A DNA stretch of 64,000 nt from JAOPZW01 sp036379935 (GCA_036379935.1 DASVFT010000092.1:1-64000), one strand, 5' to 3'; positions 1 through 7,761 are shown, counted from the stretch's first letter. A program made the numbers and translations. The notes: generated by a model not told the origin, from the letters alone.

Positions 1-64
1 CGCCGGCACCGGCCAGCGCCTCGCCGGCGAGGTCGCCGACCGCCCGCATCTCGGCGCTGCGCAT
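1..64 (-). CDS. N-terminus of an unidentified protein, cut by the window edge
   Basis: An ATG at 64 on the minus strand opens a frame that runs without a stop to the window edge and reads MRSAEMRAVGDLAGEALAGAG. Only 21 residues are visible, Ala/Gly-rich and probably helical, so no family can be assigned. The gene would be transcribed away from the neighbouring tRNA-Ser. It could be a chance open frame in GC-rich DNA. Confidence 0.35.
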   Translation of the reverse strand, partial: MRSAEMRAVGDLAGEALAGAG

Positions 65-110
65 GCGGGCACGGTAGCGACGGCGCCGGCAGCCCGCGGG
101 GGCACCGCGA

Positions 111-200
111 CGGAGAGGGAGGGATTCGAACCCTCGAGCGAGGTTGACCCCCGCTACGCGATTTCCAGTCGCGCCCGTTCAACCGCTCCGGCACCTCTCC
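111..200 (-). tRNA. tRNA-Ser (anticodon GGA)
   Basis: The minus strand folds as a class II tRNA. The acceptor pairs GGAGAGG with CCTCTCC and is followed by discriminator G. The anticodon loop CTGGAAA gives anticodon GGA, there is a long variable arm, and the T-arm contains GGTTCGAATCC. The length of 90 nt fits tRNA-Ser. CCA is not encoded. It reads UCC and UCU codons. Confidence 0.95.
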
Positions 201-215
201 AGGCGCCCCGCAGGG

Positions 216-335
216 TAGCCGCTGGCCGGGTGCAAGCGGCGACCCGCCTAGCCGCTGGCCGGGGTGCAAGCGGCCGCCCCGCCTAGCCGCCGGCCGGGGT
301 GCAAGCGGCCGCCCGCCTAGCCGCTGGCCGGCCGG
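216..335. repeat. Imperfect tandem repeat, about 34-bp unit, three full copies plus a partial
   Basis: Units begin TAGCCG and run 216-248, 249-283 and 284-317, with a partial copy from 318. Each contains the core GTGCAAGCGGC flanked by GGCCGG-type palindromic sequence. Unit lengths are 33, 35 and 34 bp. The repeat fills the gap between tRNA-Ser(GGA) and the DUF4395 gene. No protein-coding sense is seen. Confidence 0.8.
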
Positions 336-379
336 AGCCGGGCGGTCGCTAATATTTGATCGGCTTTCAGGTGTATCCG

Positions 380-859
380 ATGACGCTGTTCGCCTTCCCC
401 AATCCGGTCAACGAGGTGTCCGCGCGCCTCGTCGCGGGCGGGGTCGTGGTGCTGAGCCTCGCCACGCTCGTCACCGGACAGCTGTGGCTGACGGCGGTCA
501 TCGCCTACGGGTTCGTCGCCCGCGTGCTCACCGGGCCCACCCTGAGCCCGCTCGGGCAGCTCGTGACGCGCGTGATCACCCCGCGGCTGCCGGTCGCCGC
601 CAAGCCGGTGGCCGGGCCGCCCAAGCGCTTCGCGCAGGGCATCGGCGCCGTCGTGTCGGTGACCGCGGCCGTGCTGGGCCTCGGCTTCGGACTCGACGCC
701 GCCGCCTACGCCCTCCTCGGCCTGCTGGTCGTGGCCGCCACGCTCGAGTCGGTCTTCGCGTTCTGCCTCGGCTGCCGGCTGTTCGCCCTACTGATGGCGG
801 TGGGCGTCATCCCCGAGCAGATCTGCGAACGCTGCAACGACATCTGGGCCGCCGCGTAG
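380..859 (+). CDS. DUF4395-family membrane protein
   Basis: This 159-residue protein is recognised as DUF4395 from FPNPVNEVSARLVAG near the N-terminus, the two-helix hairpin ending FVARVLTGPTLSPLGQL, and a C-terminal helical pair ending in CLGC and CERC. About four membrane helices are predicted by eye. The biochemical role of the family is unknown, and the two Cys pairs suggest metal or thiol chemistry. The ATG at 380 is chosen over in-frame TTG 356 or GTG 371 because the conserved region begins just after it. It is followed 9 nt downstream by a secreted-protein gene on the same strand. Confidence 0.75.
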   Translation: MTLFAFPNPVNEVSARLVAGGVVVLSLATLVTGQLWLTAVIAYGFVARVLTGPTLSPLGQLVTRVITPRLPVAAKPVAGPPKRFAQGIGAVVSVTAAVLGLGFGLDAAAYALLGLLVVAATLESVFAFCLGCRLFALLMAVGVIPEQICERCNDIWAAA

Positions 860-868
860 GGTCCCGGC

Positions 869-1360
869 ATGGTCCCGCGCTCGCCGGCGGTGCTTTGCGT
901 CGTGCTTGGCGCCGTGGTGGTGCTCTGCTCCGCCGCTCCCGCCCAGGCGACCATCGTGCCCCAGCAGGGCATCAAGGGCATCCGCCTGGGCATGACCGTT
1001 CGCGAGGTCCGCGACCGCTTGGGGACGCCCGACAAGATCGCCTTCAGGCGCGATCCGATCCAGGGGCGCATCCGGATCTACGCCTACGGGCTCACGCGCG
1101 CGAGCTTCTCCCCGGGCGAGCACGCGCGCGTGAACACCATCTCGACGACGAGTCGCCACGAGCGCACGAGCCGCGGGATCGGCGTGGGGAGTCGTCGCGC
1201 GCTGGTCGCCCGCAGGGTCCCCGGCGTGCGCTGCCGCGTCGAGTTCGGCACCGACCACTGCTCGGTGGGCATCTTCACCGCGGGCCGGCGCGTCACCGAC
1301 TTCCTGATCGGCGCCGACGGCCGCGTCCGGCGCGTCACCGTCGGCTTCGTCATCGACTGA
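869..1360 (+). CDS. Secreted protein of unknown function, BamE/SmpA-like repeat
   Basis: The 163-residue product has a signal peptide (basic start, hydrophobic core LGAVVVLCSA, cleavage near AQA). Residues around 35-55, IKGIRLGMTVREVRDRLGTP, resemble the G(I/V)xxGMTxxEVxxxLGxP motif of small periplasmic BamE/SmpA-like domains. The rest is beta-rich with two cysteines (RCRVEF and DHCSVG) that could form a disulfide. No enzymatic motif is visible. It is probably cotranscribed with the DUF4395 gene upstream. Confidence 0.6.
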   Translation: MVPRSPAVLCVVLGAVVVLCSAAPAQATIVPQQGIKGIRLGMTVREVRDRLGTPDKIAFRRDPIQGRIRIYAYGLTRASFSPGEHARVNTISTTSRHERTSRGIGVGSRRALVARRVPGVRCRVEFGTDHCSVGIFTAGRRVTDFLIGADGRVRRVTVGFVID

Positions 1361-1379
1361 CGCGCCGATCGAAGGCGGA

Positions 1380-2600
1380 CTAGAGCTGCCAGGCCCCGCC
1401 GCGCAGCACCGGCACGCGCTCGCCGCCGCCGGTCACGCCGGTGACGTCGACGTCGTCGGCCCCGATCATGAAGTCGACGTGGATCGAGGAGTGGTTCAGG
1501 CGCGCGTGGTCCTCCTCGCCCGCCGTGAAGCGGTAGCTCTCCCCCAGCGCGATGTGCGAGGCGGCGTTCTCGTCCAGGAGCGTGTCGAAGAAGACGGTCT
1601 CGAGCTTGCCGATCCGCCCGTCGCCGTCGACCAGGGCGACCTCGCCCAGCCGCGACGAGCCCTCGTCGCGGGACGCGTAGCCGCGCAGGACGTCGGCGCC
1701 CTCCTCGGCGTCGATGCGCACGGCCGCGCCATCGCGGAACTCGACCTCCAGCCCCGTGATGATCGAGCCGGCCACGACCAGCGGCTTGGTCGCACGCACC
1801 ACGCCCTCGGTGCGCGCGGGGTCGGGCGCACCGAAGATCTCCTCGGAGGGGAGGTTGGGCATGTGCTCGATGCCGTCGACCGTCTCGAAGCGCGCGGCCA
1901 TGAACCTGGTCGTCGGCAGCAGTCCCACCGTGAGATCGGTGCCCGGCCCCTCGAAGTGCAGCGCGTCGAAGTGCCGCTCGCTCATCCGGTCGGCCGTGGC
2001 GACTAGGAAGTCCGAGCGCTCCTGCCATGCCGCGACCGGGTCGTCCTCGTCGAGGCGGCAGACGTGCAGGATCTGCTCGGACAGGCGCGCCAGCGCGTCC
2101 TCGTCGGACAGGCCGGGATGCACCTGGCGCGCCCACCCGGTGGTCGGGTAGGGCACGATGGCCCAGTTCGTCGTGCGCTCGTTGACCACGATGCCGGCCT
2201 CGCGGATGAAGGGAAGCTGGTCGCGGCCGGCGCGGCGCGGATCGAGGTCGTCGAGGAGTCCGGGCGTGGCCGGACCCGAGAGCGAGATGCGCGCGCTGCG
2301 CTGACGGCCGAGCTCCAGCAGCCGCTCGCCGTACCAGGAGGGCACGAAGTCGAGCGTCTCCTCGTCGGCGTGGAGGATCCGCTCGCGCTTGACGTGCATG
2401 TCGAAGTACTGCACGTCCACGAAGCGCGCGCCGTGCTTGTAGGCGCTGGCGGCCAGCGCCCTGACCATCGCCTCCTTGCCCAGCTCGGCGCCGATCGCGA
2501 CGACTTGGCCCTTCTGCACGTTGGCGGCGAAGCCGACCGTCAGCTCAGCGAACCGCTCGAGGGTGGCTTGGTCGAAGGCGACGTCCGTGGTCGTGGTCAT
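1380..2600 (-). CDS. Aminopeptidase, M29 (thermophilic metallopeptidase, AmpS-like) family
   Basis: The product of about 406 residues is full length for M29 exopeptidases, cytosolic enzymes with two divalent metals. Family landmarks are an N-terminal Rossmann-like half, HFEGPGTDLTVGL in the middle, the acidic NLPSEEIF segment, and the metal-binding C-terminal half with NAASHIALG and NHSSIHVDFMIG. The ATG at 2600 is preferred to the one 9 nt upstream; the sequence MTTTTDVAFDQATLERFA is typical. It converges with the secreted protein gene at 869. Confidence 0.88.
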   Translation of the reverse strand: MTTTTDVAFDQATLERFAELTVGFAANVQKGQVVAIGAELGKEAMVRALAASAYKHGARFVDVQYFDMHVKRERILHADEETLDFVPSWYGERLLELGRQRSARISLSGPATPGLLDDLDPRRAGRDQLPFIREAGIVVNERTTNWAIVPYPTTGWARQVHPGLSDEDALARLSEQILHVCRLDEDDPVAAWQERSDFLVATADRMSERHFDALHFEGPGTDLTVGLLPTTRFMAARFETVDGIEHMPNLPSEEIFGAPDPARTEGVVRATKPLVVAGSIITGLEVEFRDGAAVRIDAEEGADVLRGYASRDEGSSRLGEVALVDGDGRIGKLETVFFDTLLDENAASHIALGESYRFTAGEEDHARLNHSSIHVDFMIGADDVDVTGVTGGGERVPVLRGGAWQL

Positions 2601-2627
2601 GGCGAGCAACGGTAGCGGCCGCGGCGC

Positions 2628-2963
2628 TCATGGCTCGTCGACGAGGTCCAGCTCCTGGTCGACGCCGGCGATGGCCAGGATCTTGGCCACGGCGCCGCCC
2701 TCGGGCGGACGCACGACCGCGAAGCGCGGGCCGCCGTCGGTGGTGCGCGCGTGAGCGACGACGAGGACGCGCAGCCCGCTCGAGTCCATGAACTCGAGCT
2801 CGCGCAGGTCGAGCACGACCTCCTGGCCGGCGTCCATGCGCTCGGCGATCACCTCCTCGACGTCGGGCGCGCTCGCGAGGTCGAGCTCTCCGCGCACGAC
2901 GACGATCGTCCGCCCGTCGTGGTCGGACGTCGAGATGGAGAAGCCGCCAGGTTCCATCGCCAT
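2628..2963 (-). CDS. STAS-domain anti-sigma-factor antagonist (SpoIIAA/RsbV type)
   Basis: The 111-residue single-domain STAS protein has the phospho-acceptor motif EFMDSSGLRVL around residue 59, after LDLASAPDVEE. In this family the Ser is phosphorylated by an anti-sigma kinase, and the unphosphorylated form releases a sigma factor. No RsbW-type kinase is encoded nearby, so its partner is elsewhere. It lies 12 nt downstream of a small coiled-coil gene on the same strand and probably shares its transcript. Confidence 0.85.
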   Translation of the reverse strand: MAMEPGGFSISTSDHDGRTIVVVRGELDLASAPDVEEVIAERMDAGQEVVLDLRELEFMDSSGLRVLVVAHARTTDGGPRFAVVRPPEGGAVAKILAIAGVDQELDLVDEP

Positions 2964-2975
2964 AGGGCGGGAACT

Positions 2976-3230
2976 CTATTGCGACTGCGAGGGAGGCTGG
3001 TCGAGTCGCGCCAGCGCGTCGTCGAGCGCGTCCAGCTGGGCCCGCGCCTGCGCGACGCTCGCCTCGAGCTCGCCCGCCGCGGCCAGCAGCCGGGCCGGCG
3101 CACCGGCCTCGTGCGCGGGGGCCGGCATGTCGTCGCCCGGCGCTGCGCCCTGCGCCGCGGCGGCGGCCGACTCGGCCGCTCGCAGCACGGCCTCGGCGCG
3201 CTCGGCGGGGGACTGGGCGTCGCGGCTCAC
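2976..3230 (-). CDS. Small Ala/Glu-rich coiled-coil protein, unknown function
   Basis: This 84-residue frame starts with GTG at 3230 and encodes an acidic, alanine-rich helix-former. Two heptad-like stretches (AERAEAVLRAAESAAAA and ASVAQARAQLDALDDALARL) flank a Pro/Gly linker. No family is recognised. Its position immediately upstream of the STAS gene and the leftward operon layout support it being real, but Ala-rich frames are common in DNA of this composition. Confidence 0.5.
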   Translation of the reverse strand: MSRDAQSPAERAEAVLRAAESAAAAAQGAAPGDDMPAPAHEAGAPARLLAAAGELEASVAQARAQLDALDDALARLDQPPSQSQ

Positions 3231-3253
3231 GGACGCGATGCTAGCTTGGCCGC

Positions 3254-3340
3254 ATGTCGCCGTTCTGGATCTGGACGCAGGTGCTGATCTGCGTCTTCGT
3301 CCTGGCCGGCATCGTCATCGCCATCGTGAAGCTCGCCTGA
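3254..3340 (+). CDS. 28-residue single-pass membrane peptide
   Basis: ATG 3254 to TGA 3340 reads a short aromatic head (MSPFWIWTQ) followed by one hydrophobic segment (VLICVFVLAGIVIAIV) and the tail KLA. The amphipathic Trp cap and uninterrupted membrane helix are unlike the random frames around it. It lies in the divergent gap before the universal stress protein, 24 nt away on the same strand. Function is unknown. Confidence 0.5.
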   Translation: MSPFWIWTQVLICVFVLAGIVIAIVKLA

Positions 3341-3364
3341 GGGCCGGGACTACACTCCCGCCCG

Positions 3365-3808
3365 ATGTTCAGCTCGATCGTGGTGGGGACCGACGGCTCG
3401 CAGACCGCCGGCGAGGCCGTGCGCCAAGCGGTCGCGCTGGCCCGTCAACTCGGCGCCCGGCTGGAGATCGTCAGCGCGTACGAGCCGGTGTCCAGCGGGC
3501 GGCTGCGCGAGGAGGCACAGCAGGCGCCGAGCGACCTTCAATGGATGGTCAACCCGCGCGAGGACGTCGACGCGACGCTGCGCGAGGCATCCGAGGAGGC
3601 CGAGGCGGCCGGCGTCGCGAGCGAGACCTACGCCCGCCAGGGCGACCCGGCCGACGCCATCCTCGACGTCGCCGAGGCGCGCAGCGCCGATCTCATCGTC
3701 GTCGGCAACAAGGGCATGACCGGCGCCAAGCGCTTCCTCCTCGGCTCGGTCCCCAACAAGGTCAGCCACCACGCTCCCTGCAGCGTGCTGATCATCCGTA
3801 CGACCTAG
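3365..3808 (+). CDS. Universal stress protein (UspA family)
   Basis: The 147 residues form one Usp domain. The N-terminal strand MFSSIVVGTDGSQTA carries the conserved Asp, and the ATP-binding motif appears as VVGNKGMTGAKRFLLGSVPNKV (G-2x-G-9x-G-S/T-type) near residue 115, ending in the usual PCSVLII strand. It is predicted to bind ATP. Such proteins are cytosolic stress-survival factors. It converges with the subtilase gene, overlapping by 4 nt. Confidence 0.92.
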   Translation: MFSSIVVGTDGSQTAGEAVRQAVALARQLGARLEIVSAYEPVSSGRLREEAQQAPSDLQWMVNPREDVDATLREASEEAEAAGVASETYARQGDPADAILDVAEARSADLIVVGNKGMTGAKRFLLGSVPNKVSHHAPCSVLIIRTT

Positions 3809-5178
3809 GGCGTCTTGGTGCCCCGCAGCGCGGCGGCCGCGTCGAGCAGGCCGGCAGCGTAGTAGCGGTCGCGGCCGGTGGGGCCGAGGTCGCGCGCGGT
3901 CTCCTCCAGGCGCTGCTGGACCGCGGCCGTCGTCGGGTCCGCGCCGAGCACGCCGGCTCCGAGCATCAGAGCGATGACCCCCGTGACGTGCGGCGCCGCC
4001 ATCGACGTCCCGGCCAGGCCGCGCTTGCCATGCGAATCCAGTGGCACCCGGAAGCGCGCCGGGCTGGAGCGGTTGAACGAGATCTGCCACACGTTGCGGC
4101 CGTTCGTGCTCTGCGTGCACGCGGGGTCGCCGGGGATGTCGCGGTCGCGGCCGCCGCCCGGCGCGACGATGTCGACCCCCGGGCCCGCGTTGGAGTACCA
4201 GCCGACGCAGCCGTGCTCCGTGGTCGCCCCCACGTAGATGATGCTGGTGTCCAGGCGGGCCGAGGGGACGTCGCTCTGGCTCGCGTTGCCCGCGGCGGCC
4301 ACGACCGGCACCCGGTGGGCGCGCGCATACCGCAGCGCACCGCGGATCTCGGGCGCCGTCGTGATCGACAGCGCGCGCGGATCGATGACGTCGTCGTTGT
4401 AGAGCTCGATCGACACGTTGACGACCTGCGCGCCGTGGTCCACCGCGTAGCGGATGCCCTGCGCGATGCGCACCGAGTTGCCCTCTCCGAACTCGTCGAG
4501 GACGCGCACCGGCATGATGTCGGCCCGGTAGGCGATCCCGACCATGCCGTAGTGGTTGTTGGCCGCCCCGGCGATGGTCGAGGCGACGAACGTGCCGTGG
4601 CCGTTGGCGTCGTTGGGATAGGGGTCGTCGGCGACGAAGTCGTAGCCGCGCAGCACGCGCGCGGGCGGAAGCTCGGGCGAGCGCCGGTAGCGACCGCGAT
4701 CGGCGTAGGCCACCCCGGTGTCCAGGACCGCCACCTTCACGCCGCGTCCGCCCTCGTCGCCGGCTTGGGCGGCCAGCTGCCACGCCGGCGCGACGTCGAT
4801 GCCGAACGGGCCCACGAGGTCCCACTGGACCTGCTGCCAGCCGCCGGCCAGCCCGGACGTCGTCGCGGTGCCGGTGTCGTTGCCGGGCGCGGTGGCGATG
4901 CGCGCGGCGAGGCTGCGACGCGCCCATAAGGCCACGCCGGCGCGGTGAAGGCTGCGCGCTGCCGCGGCCGCGTCGCGCGCCCTGTAGGCCACGAACCCGC
5001 CCGGCAGGCGCCGCGGATGCGTGAGTCCGGCACCGGCCACCGCCCGCGCCACGGCCTCCGAACCGGCGTCGCGCCGCAGGCGCACGACGAGGTCGTCGGC
5101 CGCGGCCGTGGCGGCGCCCGCGAGCACGAGCGCGCACGAGGCGGCCAGCACGGCGAGGCAACGGAGCGGGCAGTTCAC
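3805..5178 (-). CDS. Secreted subtilisin-like serine protease (S8)
   Basis: The 457-residue exported protease starts at GTG 5178, just before a signal peptide (CLAVLAASCALVLAGA, cleavage near ATAAA). Open sequence upstream of it lacks the family pattern. Next come an inhibitor-like propeptide (about residues 28-90) and the S8 domain with the full triad: Asp in AVLDTGV, His in NGHGTFVAS and Ser in GTSMAAPHV, plus the oxyanion Asn in AAAGNAS. It ends after the catalytic domain, with no wall anchor. It is divergent from tadA. Confidence 0.92.
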   Translation of the reverse strand: MNCPLRCLAVLAASCALVLAGAATAAADDLVVRLRRDAGSEAVARAVAGAGLTHPRRLPGGFVAYRARDAAAAARSLHRAGVALWARRSLAARIATAPGNDTGTATTSGLAGGWQQVQWDLVGPFGIDVAPAWQLAAQAGDEGGRGVKVAVLDTGVAYADRGRYRRSPELPPARVLRGYDFVADDPYPNDANGHGTFVASTIAGAANNHYGMVGIAYRADIMPVRVLDEFGEGNSVRIAQGIRYAVDHGAQVVNVSIELYNDDVIDPRALSITTAPEIRGALRYARAHRVPVVAAAGNASQSDVPSARLDTSIIYVGATTEHGCVGWYSNAGPGVDIVAPGGGRDRDIPGDPACTQSTNGRNVWQISFNRSSPARFRVPLDSHGKRGLAGTSMAAPHVTGVIALMLGAGVLGADPTTAAVQQRLEETARDLGPTGRDRYYAAGLLDAAAALRGTKTP

Positions 5179-5262
5179 GGGCTGATAGGTCGCAACAGGC
5201 GGCGTCCGGACGAGTTGCGGCCGCCACCCCGGCCACCGCCGACCATGATAAGAGCCCTGGCT

Positions 5263-5730
5263 ATGTCCGTCGGCCGCTTCTTCCCCCGCGACGAGTGGTT
5301 CATGCGCCTGGCCCTGCGCGAGGCCGAGCGCGCCCTCGAGCACGACGACGTCCCCATCGGCGCCGTCATCGTCCGCGAGGGCGAGGTCATCGGCGCGGGC
5401 CGCAACGAGCGCGAGCTGCGTCAGGACCCCACCGCGCACGCCGAGATCCTGGCCCTGCGCCAGGCCTCGGCCACCCTGGGCTCGTGGCGTCTTTTGGATA
5501 GCGTGCTCTACGTGACGCTCGAGCCGTGCGCCATGTGCGCCGGCGCGATCGTGCTCGCGCGCGTCCCGCGCGTCGTCTACGGCACGGTCGACCCCAAGGC
5601 CGGGGCGGCGGGCAGCGTCCTCGCCGTGCTCGGCGAGCCGCGCCTGAACCACCGCCCCAAGGTGGCCGGCGGGCTCCTGGCGGCGGAGTGCGCCGCGCTG
5701 CTGACCGACTTCTTCGGCTCGCGTCGCTAG
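5263..5730 (+). CDS. tadA: tRNA-specific adenosine deaminase TadA
   Basis: This cytidine-deaminase-fold enzyme (about 155 residues) converts A34 of tRNA-Arg(ACG) to inosine. The zinc and catalytic motif HAE lies in PTAHAEILAL and the PCxxC motif in EPCAMCAGAI, both at the usual spacing. The C-terminus with LNHRPKV and DFF is typical. ATG 5263 (MSVGRFF) is preferred; another ATG lies at 5245. Its predicted substrate, tRNA-Arg(ACG), is encoded at 43719-43792. Confidence 0.93.
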   Translation: MSVGRFFPRDEWFMRLALREAERALEHDDVPIGAVIVREGEVIGAGRNERELRQDPTAHAEILALRQASATLGSWRLLDSVLYVTLEPCAMCAGAIVLARVPRVVYGTVDPKAGAAGSVLAVLGEPRLNHRPKVAGGLLAAECAALLTDFFGSRR

Positions 5731-5776
5731 CGCCGCGCCGCCGCTACCCTTCGTCGTCGCCCGTGACGGGTCCCTC

Positions 5777-5865
5777 GGAGGGGTGCCGGAGTGGTTGAAC
5801 GGGGCGGTCTCGAAAACCGTTGTCGGCCGTTCGGTCGACCGTGGGTTCGAATCCCACCCCCTCCG
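5777..5865 (+). tRNA. tRNA-Ser (anticodon CGA)
   Basis: This 89-nt class II tRNA has acceptor GGAGGGG/CCCCTCC with discriminator G, anticodon loop CTCGAAA (CGA), a long variable arm and T-arm GTGGGTTCGAATCCCAC. It reads UCG. Positions 5803-5823, covering the anticodon arm, are repeated exactly at 10030-10050, so this gene is the insertion site of the element to its right. Confidence 0.96.
5803..5823 (+). repeat. Attachment site, tRNA-side copy (21-bp direct repeat)
   Basis: The sequence begins GGCGGTCTCG and ends AACCGTTGT. It comprises the anticodon stem and loop of tRNA-Ser(CGA) and is identical to 10030-10050. Flanking bases differ on both sides, so the identity block is exactly 21 bp. 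Confidence 0.85.
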
Positions 5866-6100
5866 CCTCTAGCTCGCGGAATCCCAGCGTCTATGCGGGG
5901 TTCCGCGGCCTAGCGGCTTCGGTCTACGTGAGAGCGCGGAACCTCACTCGGCCGCGGTCGACGGCTGTTCTCGGGCGCATCCGGGCCAGAGCTGGGCCCA
6001 CGCGCTAAGGGCCGGCGGCACTTCGCCAGCCCTTCGCGGCGGTGGCGACCTCACGAATTTCGCCTCGAGCTCACAGATCACGAACTCGAGAGTACGAATC

Positions 6101-6128
6101 TTGAACTCAGGTGGCTAGTGTGTAGTAT
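6101..6128 (+). promoter_or_regulatory. Possible promoter upstream of the DndB-like gene
   Basis: TTGAAC (6101-6106) and TAGTAT (6123-6128) are separated by 16 bp in a locally AT-richer stretch. Initiation near 6135 would give a leader that immediately includes the hairpin at 6151-6177. This rests on motif resemblance only. The rest of 5866-6263 shows no gene. Confidence 0.35.
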
Positions 6129-6150
6129 CGTTCTGAGCGCAACCCAAAAA

Positions 6151-6177
6151 GGAGGCCGCTCGAGTCGAGCGGCCTCC
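6151..6177 (-). terminator. Strong hairpin with U-tract on the minus strand
   Basis: GGAGGCCGCTCGA (6151-6163) and TCGAGCGGCCTCC (6165-6177) are perfect 13-nt arms, giving a stem of at least 11 bp with a tiny loop. The run AAAAA at 6146-6150 becomes UUUUU after the stem on the minus strand, a textbook intrinsic terminator in that direction. There is no T-tract on the plus strand. It may insulate the element's first gene from antisense reading, or act as a leader hairpin. Confidence 0.65.
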
Positions 6178-6263
6178 TCAACCGGAGAGGGCTCTGCGGG
6201 CCACCTCGCGGCGTGACATCTGCCAGGTTAGCGCGTGGGGTCCTCTCCAGAAAGGAGCTCGAT

Positions 6264-7490
6264 ATGAGCTTTTCAGACCCCATCAGCAGTACCCCCGGCG
6301 TCGCCGGGCCTTTGAGCTATGACCCGAGTGCGGGTCAGCCCGTGCCGGTGATCGTGGTCGACGAGACCACGTGCATCGGCGCGATGAACATCGGACACCT
6401 CCTGCAGGTCGTGCCCGACCCGATCGCCTCGGAGAAGCCCGACAGGGTCGCCGAGGACGCGCGGCTGCGCCAGTACGGCGAGCTTCGCTCCGAGGTGCAG
6501 CGGCTTGTCGAGGGCGCCAAGGCCAAGAACGCCAAGGCGTACGGGCAGTACATCGTCGAGGGCTTCCGAGGTGAGCGCCCGGCGATCACGCCGCCGATCA
6601 CGCTCTACCACCCCGCCCCGCTCGATGTCGTCGACCTCGCGCCCGGGGTGAAGGCGGTGATCCTCCCGTTCGGGGACTTCCTGACCGCGATCGACGGCGA
6701 GACGCAGCGCATCGGGCTCGGCTATGCATGCCAGGCGGAGCCCGCGCTGATGCAGCGCCGCGTCGCCGTGGTGATCCACCACGGCAAAGAGGAGCGGGTG
6801 GCCCGGCAGGGCTTCTACGACCTCAACACGCGCGAGGTCAAGCCCAACGCCGCCGTGGCGATCTCGATGGACTCGATGGACCCGGCGACCAAGATCACGC
6901 GGACCGTGGCCGAGCAGGTCGAGGTCATCCGCGGGCGTGTGAACATGCGACGTCGCCAGCTGCGACGCAAGGACGACGACCTGATGACGATCTCGGGCCT
7001 TCGCACGGCGATCGTCACGACGCTGCTCGGCGAGCCGGGGCTGCAGGTCGGCTCGAGGCCGATGATGTTCGGCGACGGCATCGAGCTCGAGCGCGTCGAG
7101 GCCGCCGTCGTCGAGGTATGGTCGGCCATCCTCGAGGAGCTCGAGGACGAGCTCGACCCTGAGCGGCGACCGGATGTCGTCGTCGCCGCCCCGGCCATCC
7201 TGGCTGGGCTCGGCGTTCTGGCCCACCACGCGGTGCCCGCGCCTCCCCGGCGTGAGGGCACCCCCGCGATGAGCGTCGACGAGATCCTCGAGCTCCTCGA
7301 GGGCGTCGTCTGGGACAGGCAGTTCACCGCTGAGGATGGCACGGTCTCGTCCGTCTGGGACGGGATCGCCGGGAAGTTCACCCCGGCTGGGCGCTTCTCG
7401 ATCGGCGGGCCCAAGGAGGTCGGCTACGCCGTGGCCAAGGCCCTCAAAGACCCCGACTCCGCGGAGGGGCGCCAGATCCGCGGTCGCTGA
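6264..7490 (+). CDS. DndB/DGQHR-like protein, orphan
   Basis: This 408-residue soluble protein starts at ATG 6264, 6 nt after a strong Shine-Dalgarno AAAGGAG (6251-6257). It is assigned to the DndB/DGQHR superfamily from FGDFLTAIDGETQRIG, the following strand VAVVIHHGKEERVARQGFYD, and DLNTREVKPN then AISMDSMDPATKITR, matching the DG.Q.R / F.DIN..Q.P pattern of these proteins. DndB represses DNA phosphorothioation genes; other DGQHR proteins occur in uncharacterised defence loci. No dndACDE genes are present. It leads the cargo of the tRNA-Ser island. The family call comes from motif reading and has not been tested by a profile search. Confidence 0.6.
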   Translation: MSFSDPISSTPGVAGPLSYDPSAGQPVPVIVVDETTCIGAMNIGHLLQVVPDPIASEKPDRVAEDARLRQYGELRSEVQRLVEGAKAKNAKAYGQYIVEGFRGERPAITPPITLYHPAPLDVVDLAPGVKAVILPFGDFLTAIDGETQRIGLGYACQAEPALMQRRVAVVIHHGKEERVARQGFYDLNTREVKPNAAVAISMDSMDPATKITRTVAEQVEVIRGRVNMRRRQLRRKDDDLMTISGLRTAIVTTLLGEPGLQVGSRPMMFGDGIELERVEAAVVEVWSAILEELEDELDPERRPDVVVAAPAILAGLGVLAHHAVPAPPRREGTPAMSVDEILELLEGVVWDRQFTAEDGTVSSVWDGIAGKFTPAGRFSIGGPKEVGYAVAKALKDPDSAEGRQIRGR

Positions 7491-7615
7491 CCCGCAGGCC
7501 GGACCGGGTCGCTGCGCAGCACGCCCCGGCGGCCCGCCGGAGTTCATGTGGCATTTGTTACCTGTCCGAAGGGGCTGGCACTCTCAGCGTCGTCGCTGTT
7601 GGTCCTAGAGCCTCG

Positions 7616-7650
7616 GGGGCCGTCGGGTGGGGACCCGGCGGCCCCTTGTG
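7616..7650 (+). terminator. Intrinsic terminator after the DndB-like gene
   Basis: The arms 7616-7628 and 7633-7645 (GGGGCCGTCGGGT and ACCCGGCGGCCCC) pair over 13 bp, including one G-U, with loop GGGG, followed by TTGTGTT. It lies 125 nt after the DndB-like stop, in a 271-nt gap. A perfect TTGACA at 7681 lies further on, with no convincing -10 element. The next gene is therefore probably transcribed separately. Confidence 0.65.
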
Positions 7651-7761
7651 TTCGCGTGGGTCGGTATCCGTCCGCGCTCGTTGACATGCTCGTGTCGCTC
7701 TAGTCTCAGGCATGCGGCGATCCCCCTCGGCCGCGGCCCCACAGCCTCACGGGAGGCGCAG

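Noticed and set aside
216..335. CRISPR array
   Set aside because: Units are adjacent with no unique spacers, and no cas genes are present.
3350..5236. Very long open frames opposite or offset to the subtilase, and similar long frames across the window (for example 52121-54781 and 57403-59151 minus)
   Set aside because: They are Arg/Ala/Gly/His-rich translations of the wrong frame of GC-rich genes, with no family motifs; the true genes in these places have full sets of catalytic or ligand residues.
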